A stretch of 59,933 nucleotides of DNA from an uncultured Lachnospiraceae bacterium (GCA_910579085.1 CAJTRU010000016.1:1-59933), one strand, 5' to 3'; shown: positions 34,978 through 44,487, counted from the stretch's first letter. Notes: generated by a model not told the origin, from the letters alone. A program made the numbers and translations.

Positions 34978-35604
34978 TTAATGGTTTTTGAAGCAATCAA
35001 TATTTAATCCCTCTCCAATACATGAAATTATATTGTGGTGATTATATCCAATAATCCATTGATATTTTTTTGAAACAATATAATAATCTAACCAGCCATT
35101 GTCTAAAAAAGCAGTATGGTTTAACAAAGCGAGAGCTTTTACTAATTCAGGTATATAACTTTCAAATATCCAAAATTCTTCTCCCTCATACCAGGCTCTT
35201 CCCTTGTCAATTAGAAAATAAACCATTTTATTCTCCTCTTTTATAATTTGAGGCAAAAAATAAAACCATGTTGAATAACCAGCCACATAGCACCCTAGAA
35301 GTTTTTTCATGCTTTCAGGACTATATCCATTCGTATTAGCCCAATGCAAACCATTTTTCCATGTTTTTGTTTTATCCGCATATTTTTCTACAATCTTCTG
35401 ATATATATTTCCCCACTGATTTCCACTTACTTTATGAAAGCGTTGTTTTGATATGCCACATTGCGTTACCACTTCGTGTTCTAATTGAAATATGCCACTT
35501 TTTTTATATAATTTCATAATCCTCCTAAAAAATACTTCACCATCAATTTCCAATATCTTACTGCCAGTAAAAGAAACCGTTCCTTCAATCAAAACATATA
35601 TCAT
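34978..35604 (-). CDS. Hypothetical protein, immunity-like size and setting
   Basis: The 208-residue soluble protein is not one I can name. It is rich in Trp and Tyr (WKNGLHWANTNGY, KGRAWYEGEEFWIFES, LDYYIVSKKYQWIIGYNHHN), a feel shared with bacterial immunity and SUKH-like proteins. The last strand-plus-loop around YNHHNIISCIG is conserved-looking. A strong AGGAGG only 3 nt before the ATG at 35517 makes a 179-residue form possible, but the upstream 29 residues look protein-like, so the start is uncertain. It adjoins a zone of gene debris. Confidence 0.5.
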   Translation of the reverse strand: MIYVLIEGTVSFTGSKILEIDGEVFFRRIMKLYKKSGIFQLEHEVVTQCGISKQRFHKVSGNQWGNIYQKIVEKYADKTKTWKNGLHWANTNGYSPESMKKLLGCYVAGYSTWFYFLPQIIKEENKMVYFLIDKGRAWYEGEEFWIFESYIPELVKALALLNHTAFLDNGWLDYYIVSKKYQWIIGYNHHNIISCIGEGLNIDCFKNH

Positions 35605-35669
35605 CCATTTTTCAGTATAATAAAAATAAAAAATTTCTACACATCATGGAAACGTATATACATCTTCAC

Positions 35670-35786
35670 TTATATTGCATCAACATCATATGTAATAACA
35701 GGTATCTTATTTTTTAATTTAGCCAAAGAAGCCCAATATAATTCCGGAAATACGCTATTATTTTTTATAAATGTAACCAATTATTC
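35670..35786 (-). pseudogene. C-terminal fragment of an unknown protein
   Basis: A short open stretch reads VTFIKNNSVFPELYWASLAK then KNKIPVITYDVDAI and stops. It looks like real protein tail with no start. The gap 35605-35886 otherwise holds nothing. Confidence 0.4.
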
Positions 35787-35886
35787 TCTATAACACAGTT
35801 TTTCATGCAAATTATCTCATAAACTGATTTTGATTTATAACATTTTATTTTTTACGGAATCCTCTCAAATCTAATTGTTTGTATAA

Positions 35887-36132
35887 TTATACTACTTCTA
35901 TCCCCCATTTACCACAAAAATATATGGCATAGCAAGCACCACGCCACACAATTCTTACCGCTCTAACGGCTTCTTCCTCCATGCTGTTCTCAATCTCCAA
36001 TTTATCTGCAAGTTCCCCCTGTTTACCAGGATATAAATGTGAATAAGTATTTAATGTTATTTGAATTTTCTCATGCCCCAGCCGTTCCGTAACCGCTAAT
36101 GGCGCAAACCCCATTTTCATAATTAACGAGGC
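35887..36132 (-). pseudogene. Tyrosine integrase C-terminal remnant
   Basis: ASLIMKMGFAPLAVTERLGH then ITLNTYSHLYPGKQGELADK is the end of a phage or ICE-type tyrosine recombinase, with the catalytic HxxR box lost and the Tyr region kept. The rest of the gene is missing; sequence beyond 36132 is unrelated. It marks a past mobile element insertion. Confidence 0.8.
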
Positions 36133-36187
36133 GGCCGCAATTATACCAAAACAATAGAACAATATCAGGTATCTTATCAACAATATC

Positions 36188-36957
36188 TATCAGACAATCA
36201 AAGAAGAACAATGAGAACATGACTATCCCATTACTGTTCTTTGCAAATCCAGTGGAGTGTACAGAACTGTTTACTATAAATGGCTACATAGAAAAATCCC
36301 TGAAAATGAACACAAAAACAGGAGAATTGCTGATGGAATAGAAAAGATTCATACAGAATTGCCAGATAAAGGATACCAGAGGAGCAGAGATGAGCTGGAA
36401 CGTTATCATGGCATTATCATTAATGATAACACAGCAGTACAAGACAGGCTGCAAATCCTCAATATATAGCAGAAAATATACTTAATCGTGAGTTTACTGC
36501 TGCTGCACCAAATGAAAAACGGCACGTCTATTTAAGTGCAGTTCTGGATTTATATGACAGACGAATTGTCTCATATGTTATTCATAATCATAATAATAAT
36601 GCACTGGTATTTTATGTGGTTGATGAAGCAGTATGGTTAAACCCACAATCCTACCCGCTGTTTCATAGTGACTGGGGATTCCAATATACGAACAGAGCAT
36701 TTTACAGTAAACTTGCAACTACTGGAATTACACAAAGTATGTCAATAGCCGCCAAATGCATCGGCAATGGTCCGATGAAAGGATTTTGGGGAATTATAAA
36801 GCAGGAACATTACTATAGGAAACTATTTACAGATAAAGAAACACTAGTAAAAATAACCAGGTATTATACAGGTTACTACAACAATAAACGTTTGTAAAAA
36901 GGTCTTGGGATTTTAACGTCTATGGAAAAACATAAAATTTACCTGCGGGCTGCATAA
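36188..36957 (+). pseudogene. IS3-family (IS150-like) transposase remnant
   Basis: Pieces of the orfB transposase can be followed: YYKWLHRKIPENEHKNRRI, IEKIHTELPDKGYQ, AVLDLYDRRIVSYVIHNHNN, PLFHSDWGFQYTNRAFYSK, NGPMKGFWGIIKQEHYY, ETLVKITRYY and the ending MEKHKIYLRAA. There are in-frame stops (TGA near 36212 and TAA at 36895-36897), a frameshift near 36465 and an internal loss around 36515, where one of the DDE Asp residues belonged. The element is dead. Confidence 0.88.
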
Positions 36958-36960
36958 AAA

Positions 36961-36985
36961 CTGCCAGCAGATAATCTACTGGCAG
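36961..36985. terminator. Hairpin between IS remnant and GH30 gene
   Basis: CTGCCAG and CTGGCAG pair around an 11-nt loop, followed by AAAAATT. It can end the GH30 transcript or be part of the IS end. Confidence 0.5.
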
Positions 36986-37086
36986 GAAAAATTTATATTT
37001 TTTCAATTGTCTGCTTGGTGGGGAGCAGTTTATACCAGTGATTAATACACTGCTCCTTTTTCTTACATTTGTTTAATGTCTAAAAC

Positions 37087-39348
37087 TTACTTTGAAGTTG
37101 CCTCAAAATTAAACAACTGCCATGCACCACCGTTGTATGTCCACTGATTTACGTTTGCACCATTATCCTTGGACTTTTCATAAATATCAACAGCCTTTGT
37201 TTCGCCGCTGTTCTTTGTAAGAAGCGCAAATGCACCGTTTGCTTCTTCTACAACCTTGAACTGCTGTGCCTCACAACCATTGTATTGCCAGAGCTGGATA
37301 TTTGCACCATCCTTGTTTTCGCCAGACTGGACGTCAAGCATTCTTCCGCCGCTTAAACCACTCTGAATTGTGATAACATTATTGCCAAGATTCTTGACAT
37401 ACCACTTCTGATTTATACTGCCGTTGCCCTGATACTGAATAACATTTGCACCATCGAAATCTTCTTTTCCACTTACGTCAAGATACTTCTGGCTGTTTAC
37501 ATTCTTTATACAGTACCAGCCATCTGGAATGCTGTAATTTGAAGTGTCAGAAGAAGAGCCTGCTGTACTGATTTTCAACTCGTCCATGTAGAAATTATTT
37601 GTACCACTTGAAGTTTCGATACACAGCACAAGTTCTGAAGCACCACTTGGAATGGTATAATTTGCATTGGAAAGTTTAGAGTAGCTTTCCTTTGTCACAT
37701 TTGTTGATGCAATCAGGGAATATCTTGTATTGCCGCTTGCGTCTTTGTACTGGAGCGTCATGTTGTACTGCTGGGTAGCATCACCGTCAACATATGTTAC
37801 ATATGTTTCAAAGTTGTATGATTTACCTGGTACAAATGTTCCAGCATCCAGTGTATACTCTGTACCATTCCATGAATCTGCCCTGCCCTGAACAAGAAGA
37901 GCGTTTGTTCCCTGATAAGGAATTCTTCCGCTCAGGGATACAGTTGCACTGCCGCGGCCTTTCCAGCCATCAGTGTCGTTTTCAAATGTGTTGTGAATTA
38001 TAGTAGTTCCAGAAGATGATGAACCACCTGTTCCAGAAAGGTCAACAACAAATGTTGAAACGCTCTGTGCAGGAAGCTGGGCAAAGAAGCTATTACCTGT
38101 AAAATCAAGATTTGCTGTCTTTGCAATATTCTCAGTTTCAGAAGTTCTGTAACGGTCAATTTTTGAAATTGTACCATTTACCGTAAAGTCCTGGGCATAA
38201 CCTGTATCGCCCTTGTTTACCGCAACGATAGTCACCTTATTATCTTTTTTATATGCGGAAACATAAACATTGTCTGCAGGCTGCTCTGTAGCAGCAATTC
38301 TTACAGCTCCAGGACGGACAAATTTGGAATACTGTGACATACAGTAGCCACGCTTTGAAATACGGCCGTCCTCTGTCATAAGTCCATAACTTCTACGGAT
38401 ATACCACCATGTGTATGCACTCATGTTACCTACAACAAGAGCATTATGAATATTTTCTGCAACCTGTATGGCTTCAGGCCAACGGTTTGCAGAATTTGTA
38501 TCACTGTTAGGAACATAAACCTCAGTCATCCAGATTTGCTTTCCGCTGTTTTCAAGTGCAGGGAAATCCATCCAGTCTCTTGGGGTACCATACATATGAG
38601 TACCAAAAACATCGCAGTTTGCCATAGCCTTTGCGTTGTTCAGAATCTTTGAATAAAACTTCTTACCACCATCGCTAACCCATGAAGCATTTTCAGGAGC
38701 GTACTGGAAAGATTCAGGGGACATAAGCTTTGTACTTGTGATTCTGTCACCGTAATTCGCAAGGAAATCTGTGGTTTCATCTGTAGACCAGTATGTCCAT
38801 TCCTCGGCAAAATCAGGCTCATTCTGAACAGATATTGAATAAAGGTTAACGCCATTATTCTTCATGTAAGTACCAAAATTATTCAGATGTTCTGCATATG
38901 CACCATAATTTGATTTAGGCAGATGAAGTTTGCCATTACTTCCACCAGATTCTGCAAGATGTGCAGGGGGTTCCCAAGGTGTTGCAAAAACCGTTGCACC
39001 ACTATCAGAAGCATATTTTGCAGTAGGAACGGCAATATTCCACTGGTTACTGTCTGGGTTTACGAAAACACGAAGAACCGACAAGCCCATTTCATCGTCA
39101 CCGTTTCCAAAGGCTGTCTTTCTCTGTGCGTCGGTCAAGTCCTTACCTGTCCATTCTGGGTGGTTCATTCCACCAAAGCCCACAATACTCTGATACGATT
39201 TTGATGTATCAATTACGCAAGTGGAAGCAGCGGAAACCTTAACCGGCATATTTCCTGGCATAACATCCAATGAACTACATACAATTGTTGTCACTGCTGT
39301 AACCGCAGCGATTGTAGATTTTACAAATCTTCTTGAAAACAAATTCAT
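37087..39348 (-). CDS. Secreted GH30 xylanase-type enzyme with CBM22-like and ricin-type modules
   Basis: A signal peptide (RRFVKSTIAAVTAVTTIVCS) leads to a GH30 barrel: YQSIVGFGGMNHPEW, MGLSVLRVFVNPDS, ATPWEPPAHLAE, acid/base Glu in ISVQNEPDFAEEW and nucleophile Glu in IWMTEVYVPN, then the side beta domain. About residues 450-600 form a CBM22-like sandwich (FENDTDGWKGRGSATVSLSG, YMDELKIS), and the last 130 residues a ricin-type beta-trefoil (NVIQYQGNGSINQKWYV, QLWQYNGCEAQQFKV). It should cut glucuronoxylan or a related glycan outside the cell. The start at 39348 has AGGAGTG 8 nt upstream. It lies between mobile element remnants, suggesting acquisition. Confidence 0.9.
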   Translation of the reverse strand: MNLFSRRFVKSTIAAVTAVTTIVCSSLDVMPGNMPVKVSAASTCVIDTSKSYQSIVGFGGMNHPEWTGKDLTDAQRKTAFGNGDDEMGLSVLRVFVNPDSNQWNIAVPTAKYASDSGATVFATPWEPPAHLAESGGSNGKLHLPKSNYGAYAEHLNNFGTYMKNNGVNLYSISVQNEPDFAEEWTYWSTDETTDFLANYGDRITSTKLMSPESFQYAPENASWVSDGGKKFYSKILNNAKAMANCDVFGTHMYGTPRDWMDFPALENSGKQIWMTEVYVPNSDTNSANRWPEAIQVAENIHNALVVGNMSAYTWWYIRRSYGLMTEDGRISKRGYCMSQYSKFVRPGAVRIAATEQPADNVYVSAYKKDNKVTIVAVNKGDTGYAQDFTVNGTISKIDRYRTSETENIAKTANLDFTGNSFFAQLPAQSVSTFVVDLSGTGGSSSSGTTIIHNTFENDTDGWKGRGSATVSLSGRIPYQGTNALLVQGRADSWNGTEYTLDAGTFVPGKSYNFETYVTYVDGDATQQYNMTLQYKDASGNTRYSLIASTNVTKESYSKLSNANYTIPSGASELVLCIETSSGTNNFYMDELKISTAGSSSDTSNYSIPDGWYCIKNVNSQKYLDVSGKEDFDGANVIQYQGNGSINQKWYVKNLGNNVITIQSGLSGGRMLDVQSGENKDGANIQLWQYNGCEAQQFKVVEEANGAFALLTKNSGETKAVDIYEKSKDNGANVNQWTYNGGAWQLFNFEATSK

Positions 39349-39539
39349 TATCTTCACTCCTTTTTTCAATTTTTAAGACTTTCACAATTTGAATTTTTAA
39401 TCAAATTGCCTTTACATTGTACTATACTTCCCTCCTTTACATTGTATTATAATAGCCATGGGAAAACTCAATAAAGCAAGTATTTATGCGGTTTTACCCT
39501 TTGGCTTTATTTTTGTTATCAATCTCACGCCATGCTCTC

Positions 39540-40135
39540 TGGCCTTATGAAGTCCTAGATTATTTCCCTTGCTGAAAAAGGCATCATTGACACATCATTT
39601 ACCGGACTTGATTCCACTCCTATTTCTGCCAATTTTCCGAACTAAAAACCACTTCCAGAACAACTGGCTTCTCTGTTGCCCTAAATATCCTCTCTGATAC
39701 CCATATCTTCCTCCCCATAACGGAATGTATCCTCCTTGCGGATAAGGGCTATGATGTGAAAAAACATTTACAACCAGGTCAAAGAGCTTTATAGATGAAG
39801 ATGTTCCTGCTTTTATAATGGCAGAAAACACCGTGTATATACTAAATATAGCATACTTACAGGTAACCTGCGGCTTTCCATTGACAGGAACAGCAGATAT
39901 TCCAAAAGCAGTTATTCCCTACGCACAGAATGTAAACATTACAATTCCCGTTTCAAAAACACAGGACAGGAACGAATGTGAGTAAAGAACAAACCGTCTG
40001 TTGCCAATCTGAATACACTTGCCCATATCAGCCTTTTAGCAGTAACCGTTGCTGTTATCACTATGCCGTGATATTGTCACCAGGCAGCCAGTCTTACCAT
40101 AAACTAAAAACTGTCAAAAGGACTGCCTGAGTATA
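39540..40135 (+). pseudogene. Decayed DDE transposase (IS4/IS5-like)
   Basis: Shifting between frames, one reads GIIDTSFTGLDSTPISANF, ITECILLADKGYDVKKH, LRLSIDRNSRYSKS, LRTECKHYNSRFKNTGQERM and VANLNTLAHISLLAVTVAVI. This matches the order of an IS transposase with a 'TECERYNSRFKNTGQERM'-type C-terminus. There are many frameshifts, stops and a large internal deletion. The flanks 39349-39540 and 40135-40690 hold nothing I can support. Confidence 0.75.
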
Positions 40136-40689
40136 CACAACTGAATAATTACTATTTTTCGTGAGTTTTGAACATAGATGATACATCTGCCAAACTCTGC
40201 TCCTAAATCAATGTATTCTGCCCGGCTTTATTGTGTCATAATTCTATCAAAAGCACAATCTCAAATTTACAGATTACGTCTGTACTTTCACATATGATGG
40301 CTTTTTAATGTTGTAAGCAATTTAGAAGATGACGTGGCATAAATCATAAAAATCAATTCTTGCTGAGTCACAGATGCTGCCACATACTCGTTCAAAAAAG
40401 AAACCATCTGAAAGCAAGCTCCCACTGGTTCCTTTTTTCACTCGTGCATGGCTCGTGGCTAACACGTCTATTCATCTGCTTTGCAAACTTTTATAACTGA
40501 TATAGTAACTTTCTTGAAAAACCGGCATTTTCTTGTTGTTTTTGCTTGGTAAAATTTACGGTTGGCCAGCTTTTTGATTGGTTAACTTCTTTTGCCTGTT
40601 TTCCGTCTGTTATTTCTTTACCAAAATTGGTCAAAATGGAAAGTTGGCCAGGTGGGTTTAGAGTTGGTCACTGGCTTTCAATGTTATCT

Positions 40690-40774
40690 GCACATCAAAC
40701 TGTAGGAGGTAATAATATTTGATTGAATTCAAATCCTCCCATGCGGAGAGAAGAATTTCCACTTTATACTTCAC
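40690..40774 (-). pseudogene. ParE/RelE-type toxin, start fragment
   Basis: From a GTG overlapping the antitoxin end, the frame reads VKYKVEILLSAWEDLNSIK then YYYLLQFDVQ, the beginning of a RelE/ParE toxin, after which similarity is lost. The catalytic part is gone. Confidence 0.65.
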
Positions 40775-41020
40775 TGGCTCTCTCCCTTAACCGCTTTCCC
40801 ACCTCTGACACGCTGATTACCGATTCTCCGTCCATTCGCTCCTGCTCTGCCTATAATACCTTTGCCCTTAACTCCAGCATCTGCTCCCGCTTCTCAAAGT
40901 CATCAATACTAAGCCCCCTTCTCCATTTTTAGTAATATAGATAGGCTATTTCGTTTCTTTAGCTAATGCAGATACCGCTGCATAACCATTTCCCAGTGCC
41001 GCTGATGCCTTTATGGGCAT
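40764..41020 (-). pseudogene. Broken type II antitoxin (RelB/YefM-like)
   Basis: Reading from the ATG at 41020 (GGAGAG upstream): PIKASAALGNGYAAVSALAK, a TAG stop, then PIYITKNGEGG, a frameshift, and SVISVSEVGKRLRERASEV. This is a small antitoxin with its toxin-wrapping C-terminus, dead by a stop and shifts. It pairs with the toxin fragment that overlaps its end. Confidence 0.7.
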
Positions 41021-41151
41021 AGTCCTCTCTCCCTTCATTTTTGGCAATTATCTTTTATATCAATTTTCTGATATAATTATACTATTACTTTGCTACGAAG
41101 TAAAAATTTACTTTTCTATAGGATTGACGCAATTTCTGTATTTATTTTAAG

Positions 41152-41691
41152 CTATTTTTCCACCAACAATAAGTTTATAACTATTTCTGCACTCTTTATA
41201 AACATACTATATATAGCAGCAAAAATTCCATGCTGTTCCTGTTTTTCTATTTTTTCTTTATTCTGAAGCAATTCTCTTAGTTTTAAAAAACCTATTTTAG
41301 AATCCTTTACAATAAATTCATTGGAATCTGTATGACATTTCCAAGTTTTATCAAATATTCCTACAAATAATCTTTTCCTCGGATTTTCAAGCTAACTAAA
41401 ACAATTAACAACTTCTTTGGCAAGTTCTTCGCCAAAGATATTAAAACGTTTATTCTTACATTTATACAATAAAATCAAATCTGCACTTTGCAATTCAGCT
41501 ATATATTTGCTCTTATTATAAGAAAACATTTGTACATGATTTTCTTTATAATTACATACCATAAAGTAAATACTCTTTTCATCTTCTGATAATAATTCCA
41601 TATTATCAGAACAAATTATCCTTCAATCATTTGTATCCAACACTGCACTATTGGTTAAATTCTCAAATGCTGCTTTAATCCCAATTCGTAA
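41152..41691 (-). pseudogene. Unknown gene interrupted by in-frame stops
   Basis: One reading frame runs the whole way but meets TGA near 41622 and TAG near 41393. Segments read KAAFENLTNSAVLDTND, ELLSEDEKSIYFMVCNYK, ELQSADLILLYKCKNK, then RKRLFVGIFDKTWKCHTDSN and IGFLKLRELLQNKEKIEKQ. It looks like a real cytoplasmic protein of about 180 residues now decayed. I do not recognise it. It continues in the same frame as the gene at 41692-41982. Confidence 0.5.
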
Positions 41692-41982
41692 TTAATCCAT
41701 ATCAACAGCTATTGGTAAATCATAAGTAACATATAGAGCATATGAAATATTCTCTAAAAACAATATATAATCGTCCAAAGATAACTTGCCTTCATATGCT
41801 AAATGAACTACCTCTGGAAATCCCTGTTTCATAACCTCATGACTAATAGTAAACAAATCATGATTCTTAACAATTTCTTTTGCTTCTGTTGCTTTTTTCT
41901 TTTTAAAAAAATCATTTATTTCATTGTTGATGTTTTCTGTTTCCCATTCTCCTTCTATTACCCATTTCCTTGCACTATTCAA
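41692..41982 (-). CDS. Small hypothetical protein (possibly part of a decayed gene)
   Basis: The 96 residues are charged and helical (NINNEINDFFKKKKATEAKE, LSLDDYILFLENISYAL) with no known motif. The TAA stop is in the same frame as the stop-riddled stretch that follows, so it may be the intact front of a broken larger gene. No strong ribosome site is visible before the first ATG. Confidence 0.4.
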   Translation of the reverse strand: MNSARKWVIEGEWETENINNEINDFFKKKKATEAKEIVKNHDLFTISHEVMKQGFPEVVHLAYEGKLSLDDYILFLENISYALYVTYDLPIAVDMD

Positions 41983-42189
41983 GACATAATTCCGACATGT
42001 TCTTTGTTGTTCTTAAATATTTTTGTTTAAGTTTTATACAAATACAAGCCTATTTTTACATCAATTACATCATTTATTGTGGCCTGCTAACTTTCTGTTG
42101 CCATTTTGTAGCCACGCCATCTAATTTCATGTCAAAATGGCTTAAATCGGCTTATTTCCGCCTTTTCTCGATACTTTTTCAATCGCTGC

Positions 42190-42284
42190 TCAGTCCACAT
42201 TAGTCCACCAAGCAGCATTAGTTTGATGTAAATTTGATGTACTCAAGGTATGTGTCAGGAACGAATCCACTCACGGACTTTTTC
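42190..42284. other. Candidate attachment-end region with arm-type repeats
   Basis: Two tandem direct repeats lie next to the integrase stop: AGTCCACATTAGTCCACC (about 42192-42209) and TTTGATGTAAATTTGATGTA (42222-42241). Tn916-type integrases bind short direct repeats near element ends with their N-terminal domain, so this is a likely left end of the element. The exact att core was not found. Confidence 0.5.
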
Positions 42285-43511
42285 CTAAAAAAACACGTTA
42301 TTGTTTTGTAAAGTTTCAAATGTTTCCTGTTTCTTTTTTTCCGTCGTTTCTGCGTAAATATCCATCGTTGTCTTAATGCTGGTATGCCCCATGATACTTT
42401 GAATTACTTTCAGATTCGTTTCATGCTCACAGAGCCTTGTACAGAACGTGTGCCTGATATAATGACAGGTAAAATACGGAAGTAACACAGCAGCCCTTTC
42501 CTCCTGTTCTGCACGGACAGTTTCATAGGCATTATAAGCCTTTGAAATTCTCTTGATTGCTTTGTTAATATCCTGATAACAGGAAATCTTTCCATTTTTA
42601 TCAACAAAGACGAACCCACTAAAACCGTCAATCGTGCATGAAGTAATATTATTATTCTGCTGCTTCAGGCGCTCGTTCTTAAGCATTTTTTCCACAGCAT
42701 CTACCATTGGTATGGTACGCTTGCCAGCCTCCGTTTTGGGCGAGGAAAGGAACACTTCACGGCTTCCATTATGCTGTACATACCCCAGTGAATGGATTAT
42801 AGTAATGGTCTTATTCTCAAAGTCCAAATCCTCCCAACGCAGTCCGAGTGCTTCTCCGATCCGGCATCCGGTTCCAAAAAGGAACGTAAATAAGGGCATC
42901 CATCTTTTCCATGTATAACTCTTTTCTGTAAAACTTAGGAATGCCCGCTGCTGTTCAATAGTCAATGGGTGTCTTACTACGGCATCATTTCCATGTTTTT
43001 TCCTAACCTCTGCCATTACCCCGTCTGTCGGGTTATTGCGTATCAAATCATCCCTGACCGCCATTTGAAATGCAGGGTGCAGAACGGAATGAATAGAATC
43101 AACAGTTCCTATCTTGATATTTCTCTCACGCAGTAGCGTATAATAAAAGAACCGTATATCGGAATATTTAATATCGTTAATCAGTCTTTTCCCGATATTA
43201 TCCATTGCGTATGCCTCATATGTACGCTCGTATCTCAATCTGGTGCTTATTTTCAAGTCATATTTCGTTGCTAAATATTTTTCCACAAGCTGATTGAGTG
43301 TCATTTTTCCTCTGGCATATCCCTTTATTCCCTCCAGCCGTTCACGCTCCAGCTCATCTTCCTTCGCCCTCAGTTCGGGCAGATCGTTTGCATATAAAAC
43401 GTGCCTTTTCCCATTCGGGTCTGTGTACTGATAGATATAACGTTTGTCTTTTCTCTGTCCCTCCCCTTTCCTAAGTATTCTGCCTTTTGAATCTTTTCGT
43501 GATTTTGACAT
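42285..43511 (-). CDS. int: Tn916-type tyrosine integrase
   Basis: The 408-residue protein has an N-terminal AP2-like arm-binding domain (YIYQYTDPNGKRHVLYA), a core-binding domain (MTLNQLVEKYLATKYDLK) and the catalytic domain with Arg in GTGCRIGEALGLRWED, Lys near SSPKTEAGKRTIP, HYIRH in TCHYIRHTFCTRL and Tyr in TTMDIYAETTEK. It cuts and joins element ends during excision and integration. The start at 43511 is chosen for AAGGAAGGTGG upstream. Adjacent small regulatory genes, MobC and relaxase show it belongs to a mobile element beginning near 42.2 kb. Confidence 0.95.
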   Translation of the reverse strand: MSKSRKDSKGRILRKGEGQRKDKRYIYQYTDPNGKRHVLYANDLPELRAKEDELERERLEGIKGYARGKMTLNQLVEKYLATKYDLKISTRLRYERTYEAYAMDNIGKRLINDIKYSDIRFFYYTLLRERNIKIGTVDSIHSVLHPAFQMAVRDDLIRNNPTDGVMAEVRKKHGNDAVVRHPLTIEQQRAFLSFTEKSYTWKRWMPLFTFLFGTGCRIGEALGLRWEDLDFENKTITIIHSLGYVQHNGSREVFLSSPKTEAGKRTIPMVDAVEKMLKNERLKQQNNNITSCTIDGFSGFVFVDKNGKISCYQDINKAIKRISKAYNAYETVRAEQEERAAVLLPYFTCHYIRHTFCTRLCEHETNLKVIQSIMGHTSIKTTMDIYAETTEKKKQETFETLQNNNVFF

Positions 43512-43555
43512 AATGCACCACCTTCCTTTACCGCAGGAAGAAGCCACAATGCCAT

Positions 43556-43741
43556 TTACCCGTTCTGTTCCTCATTCTCCTGCTCACGCAGCTTTTTGAA
43601 GCCCTGAACGAATATCTGTGTTATGGTAAGATTATGGTTGGCAGCATACTCTCTTACATCTGTATGCTCATCTTTCGTGAGGCGGATAAAAATACGCTCA
43701 CTTCTCGGATTTTCCAATCTTGGTCTGCCCATTTTTGCCAT
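43556..43741 (-). CDS. Ribbon-helix-helix regulator
   Basis: The 61-residue protein (RSERIFIRLTKDEHTDVREY, NLTITQIFVQGFKKLRE) is a minimal CopG/Arc-type ribbon-helix-helix DNA-binding protein. AGGGAGG precedes the ATG. It lies 45 bp before the integrase on the same strand, and a dyad operator overlaps its promoter. It probably represses its own promoter and the integrase gene, keeping the element quiet. Confidence 0.8.
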   Translation of the reverse strand: MAKMGRPRLENPRSERIFIRLTKDEHTDVREYAANHNLTITQIFVQGFKKLREQENEEQNG

Positions 43742-43774
43742 CCGCTGTCAGCCTCCCTTCACAATCCTATCATT

Positions 43775-43820
43775 ACAATACTACTTGTGCGCCATAAAGT
43801 CAATACTTTTTGGCGCACAA
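43775..43820 (-). promoter_or_regulatory. Promoter with dyad operator for the RHH-int operon
   Basis: On the minus strand TTGACT (43803-43798) and TATTGT (43780-43775) are 17 bp apart. A perfect 10-bp inverted repeat, TTGTGCGCCA (43785-43794) and TGGCGCACAA (43811-43820), straddles the -35 box, which is the expected layout for autorepression by the ribbon-helix-helix protein. Confidence 0.75.
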
Positions 43821-43849
43821 AAAAAATTGACTTCATCCTGCTTACTTGT

Positions 43850-44032
43850 CTACACCCGAAAAGATTCCAAATACTCCTCAAAGATTGGAACGCTTACAAG
43901 GGTAATTCTGTTGATTTTATACACGGCACGAGCTTCCTGCGCAAGTTTCATAAAACTGTGCTTACTCATCGAATACCGTTCCGCCCCCTCGTCATATCTT
44001 ATAAACTCTTTCTTCTTTATTTTAGCCTCCAT
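43850..44032 (-). CDS. DUF6462-type excisionase-like small protein
   Basis: The 60-residue protein EFIRYDEGAERYSMSKHSF then KLAQEARAVYKINRITLVSV closing IFEEYLESFRV is the common small DNA-binding protein next to Tn916-type integrases in clostridial elements (DUF6462, winged-helix excisionase-like). It probably directs excision or regulates int. The stretch 44033-44487 upstream holds no supported gene. Confidence 0.75.
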   Translation of the reverse strand: MEAKIKKKEFIRYDEGAERYSMSKHSFMKLAQEARAVYKINRITLVSVPIFEEYLESFRV

Positions 44033-44487
44033 TCTCCACCTCTTTCCTAAAGATTGTTCCTTTTCTCTTGCTATGGTTTTGGCATATCTGCCAATAAAAA
44101 CACAGCCAATAATTAGGATATGCTTTTATTGGAAGATATTAAAAAAACACATACAGGTGACAGCTCATTACACTGCCCACATCGGTATCGCACCGTCATT
44201 CTAAATTGACCGGAAAATCGGAAGTATCATTATCAAAGATATGCCTCATTGCCTCATGTAACTGCTACACTTTTTGCCAGACATTCATCGCTCACTGCCT
44301 TAGCTTCAATACCAGATTTCAATATTCCCTCGCATACACTTTCACATAAAAATGAAAGCAGGCAGCTCTTGGCGTGTCCGCATAGCGGCTCCGCATATCC
44401 CACACGTCCCGTATGTATTTGCATATTCAATTTTCAAGGTACACATGGACAAAATTTTCTGTCCGTTTTGGATAAAATCATTTCTGG
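44033..44487. other. Intergenic stretch of the element without a gene
   Basis: About 450 bp between the Xis-like gene and the large hairpin. The frames present overlap one another and lack ribosome sites. A small dyad GGACA...TGTCC occurs at about 44445-44462. Confidence 0.4.

Noticed and set aside
39595..39831. 78-codon minus-strand frame
   Set aside because: It overlaps the plus-strand transposase remnant, whose homologous blocks are clear.
43623..44204. 193-codon plus-strand frame
   Set aside because: It runs across the RHH gene, its operator and the Xis-like gene in antisense; another plus-strand frame overlaps it, and neither has a start site.
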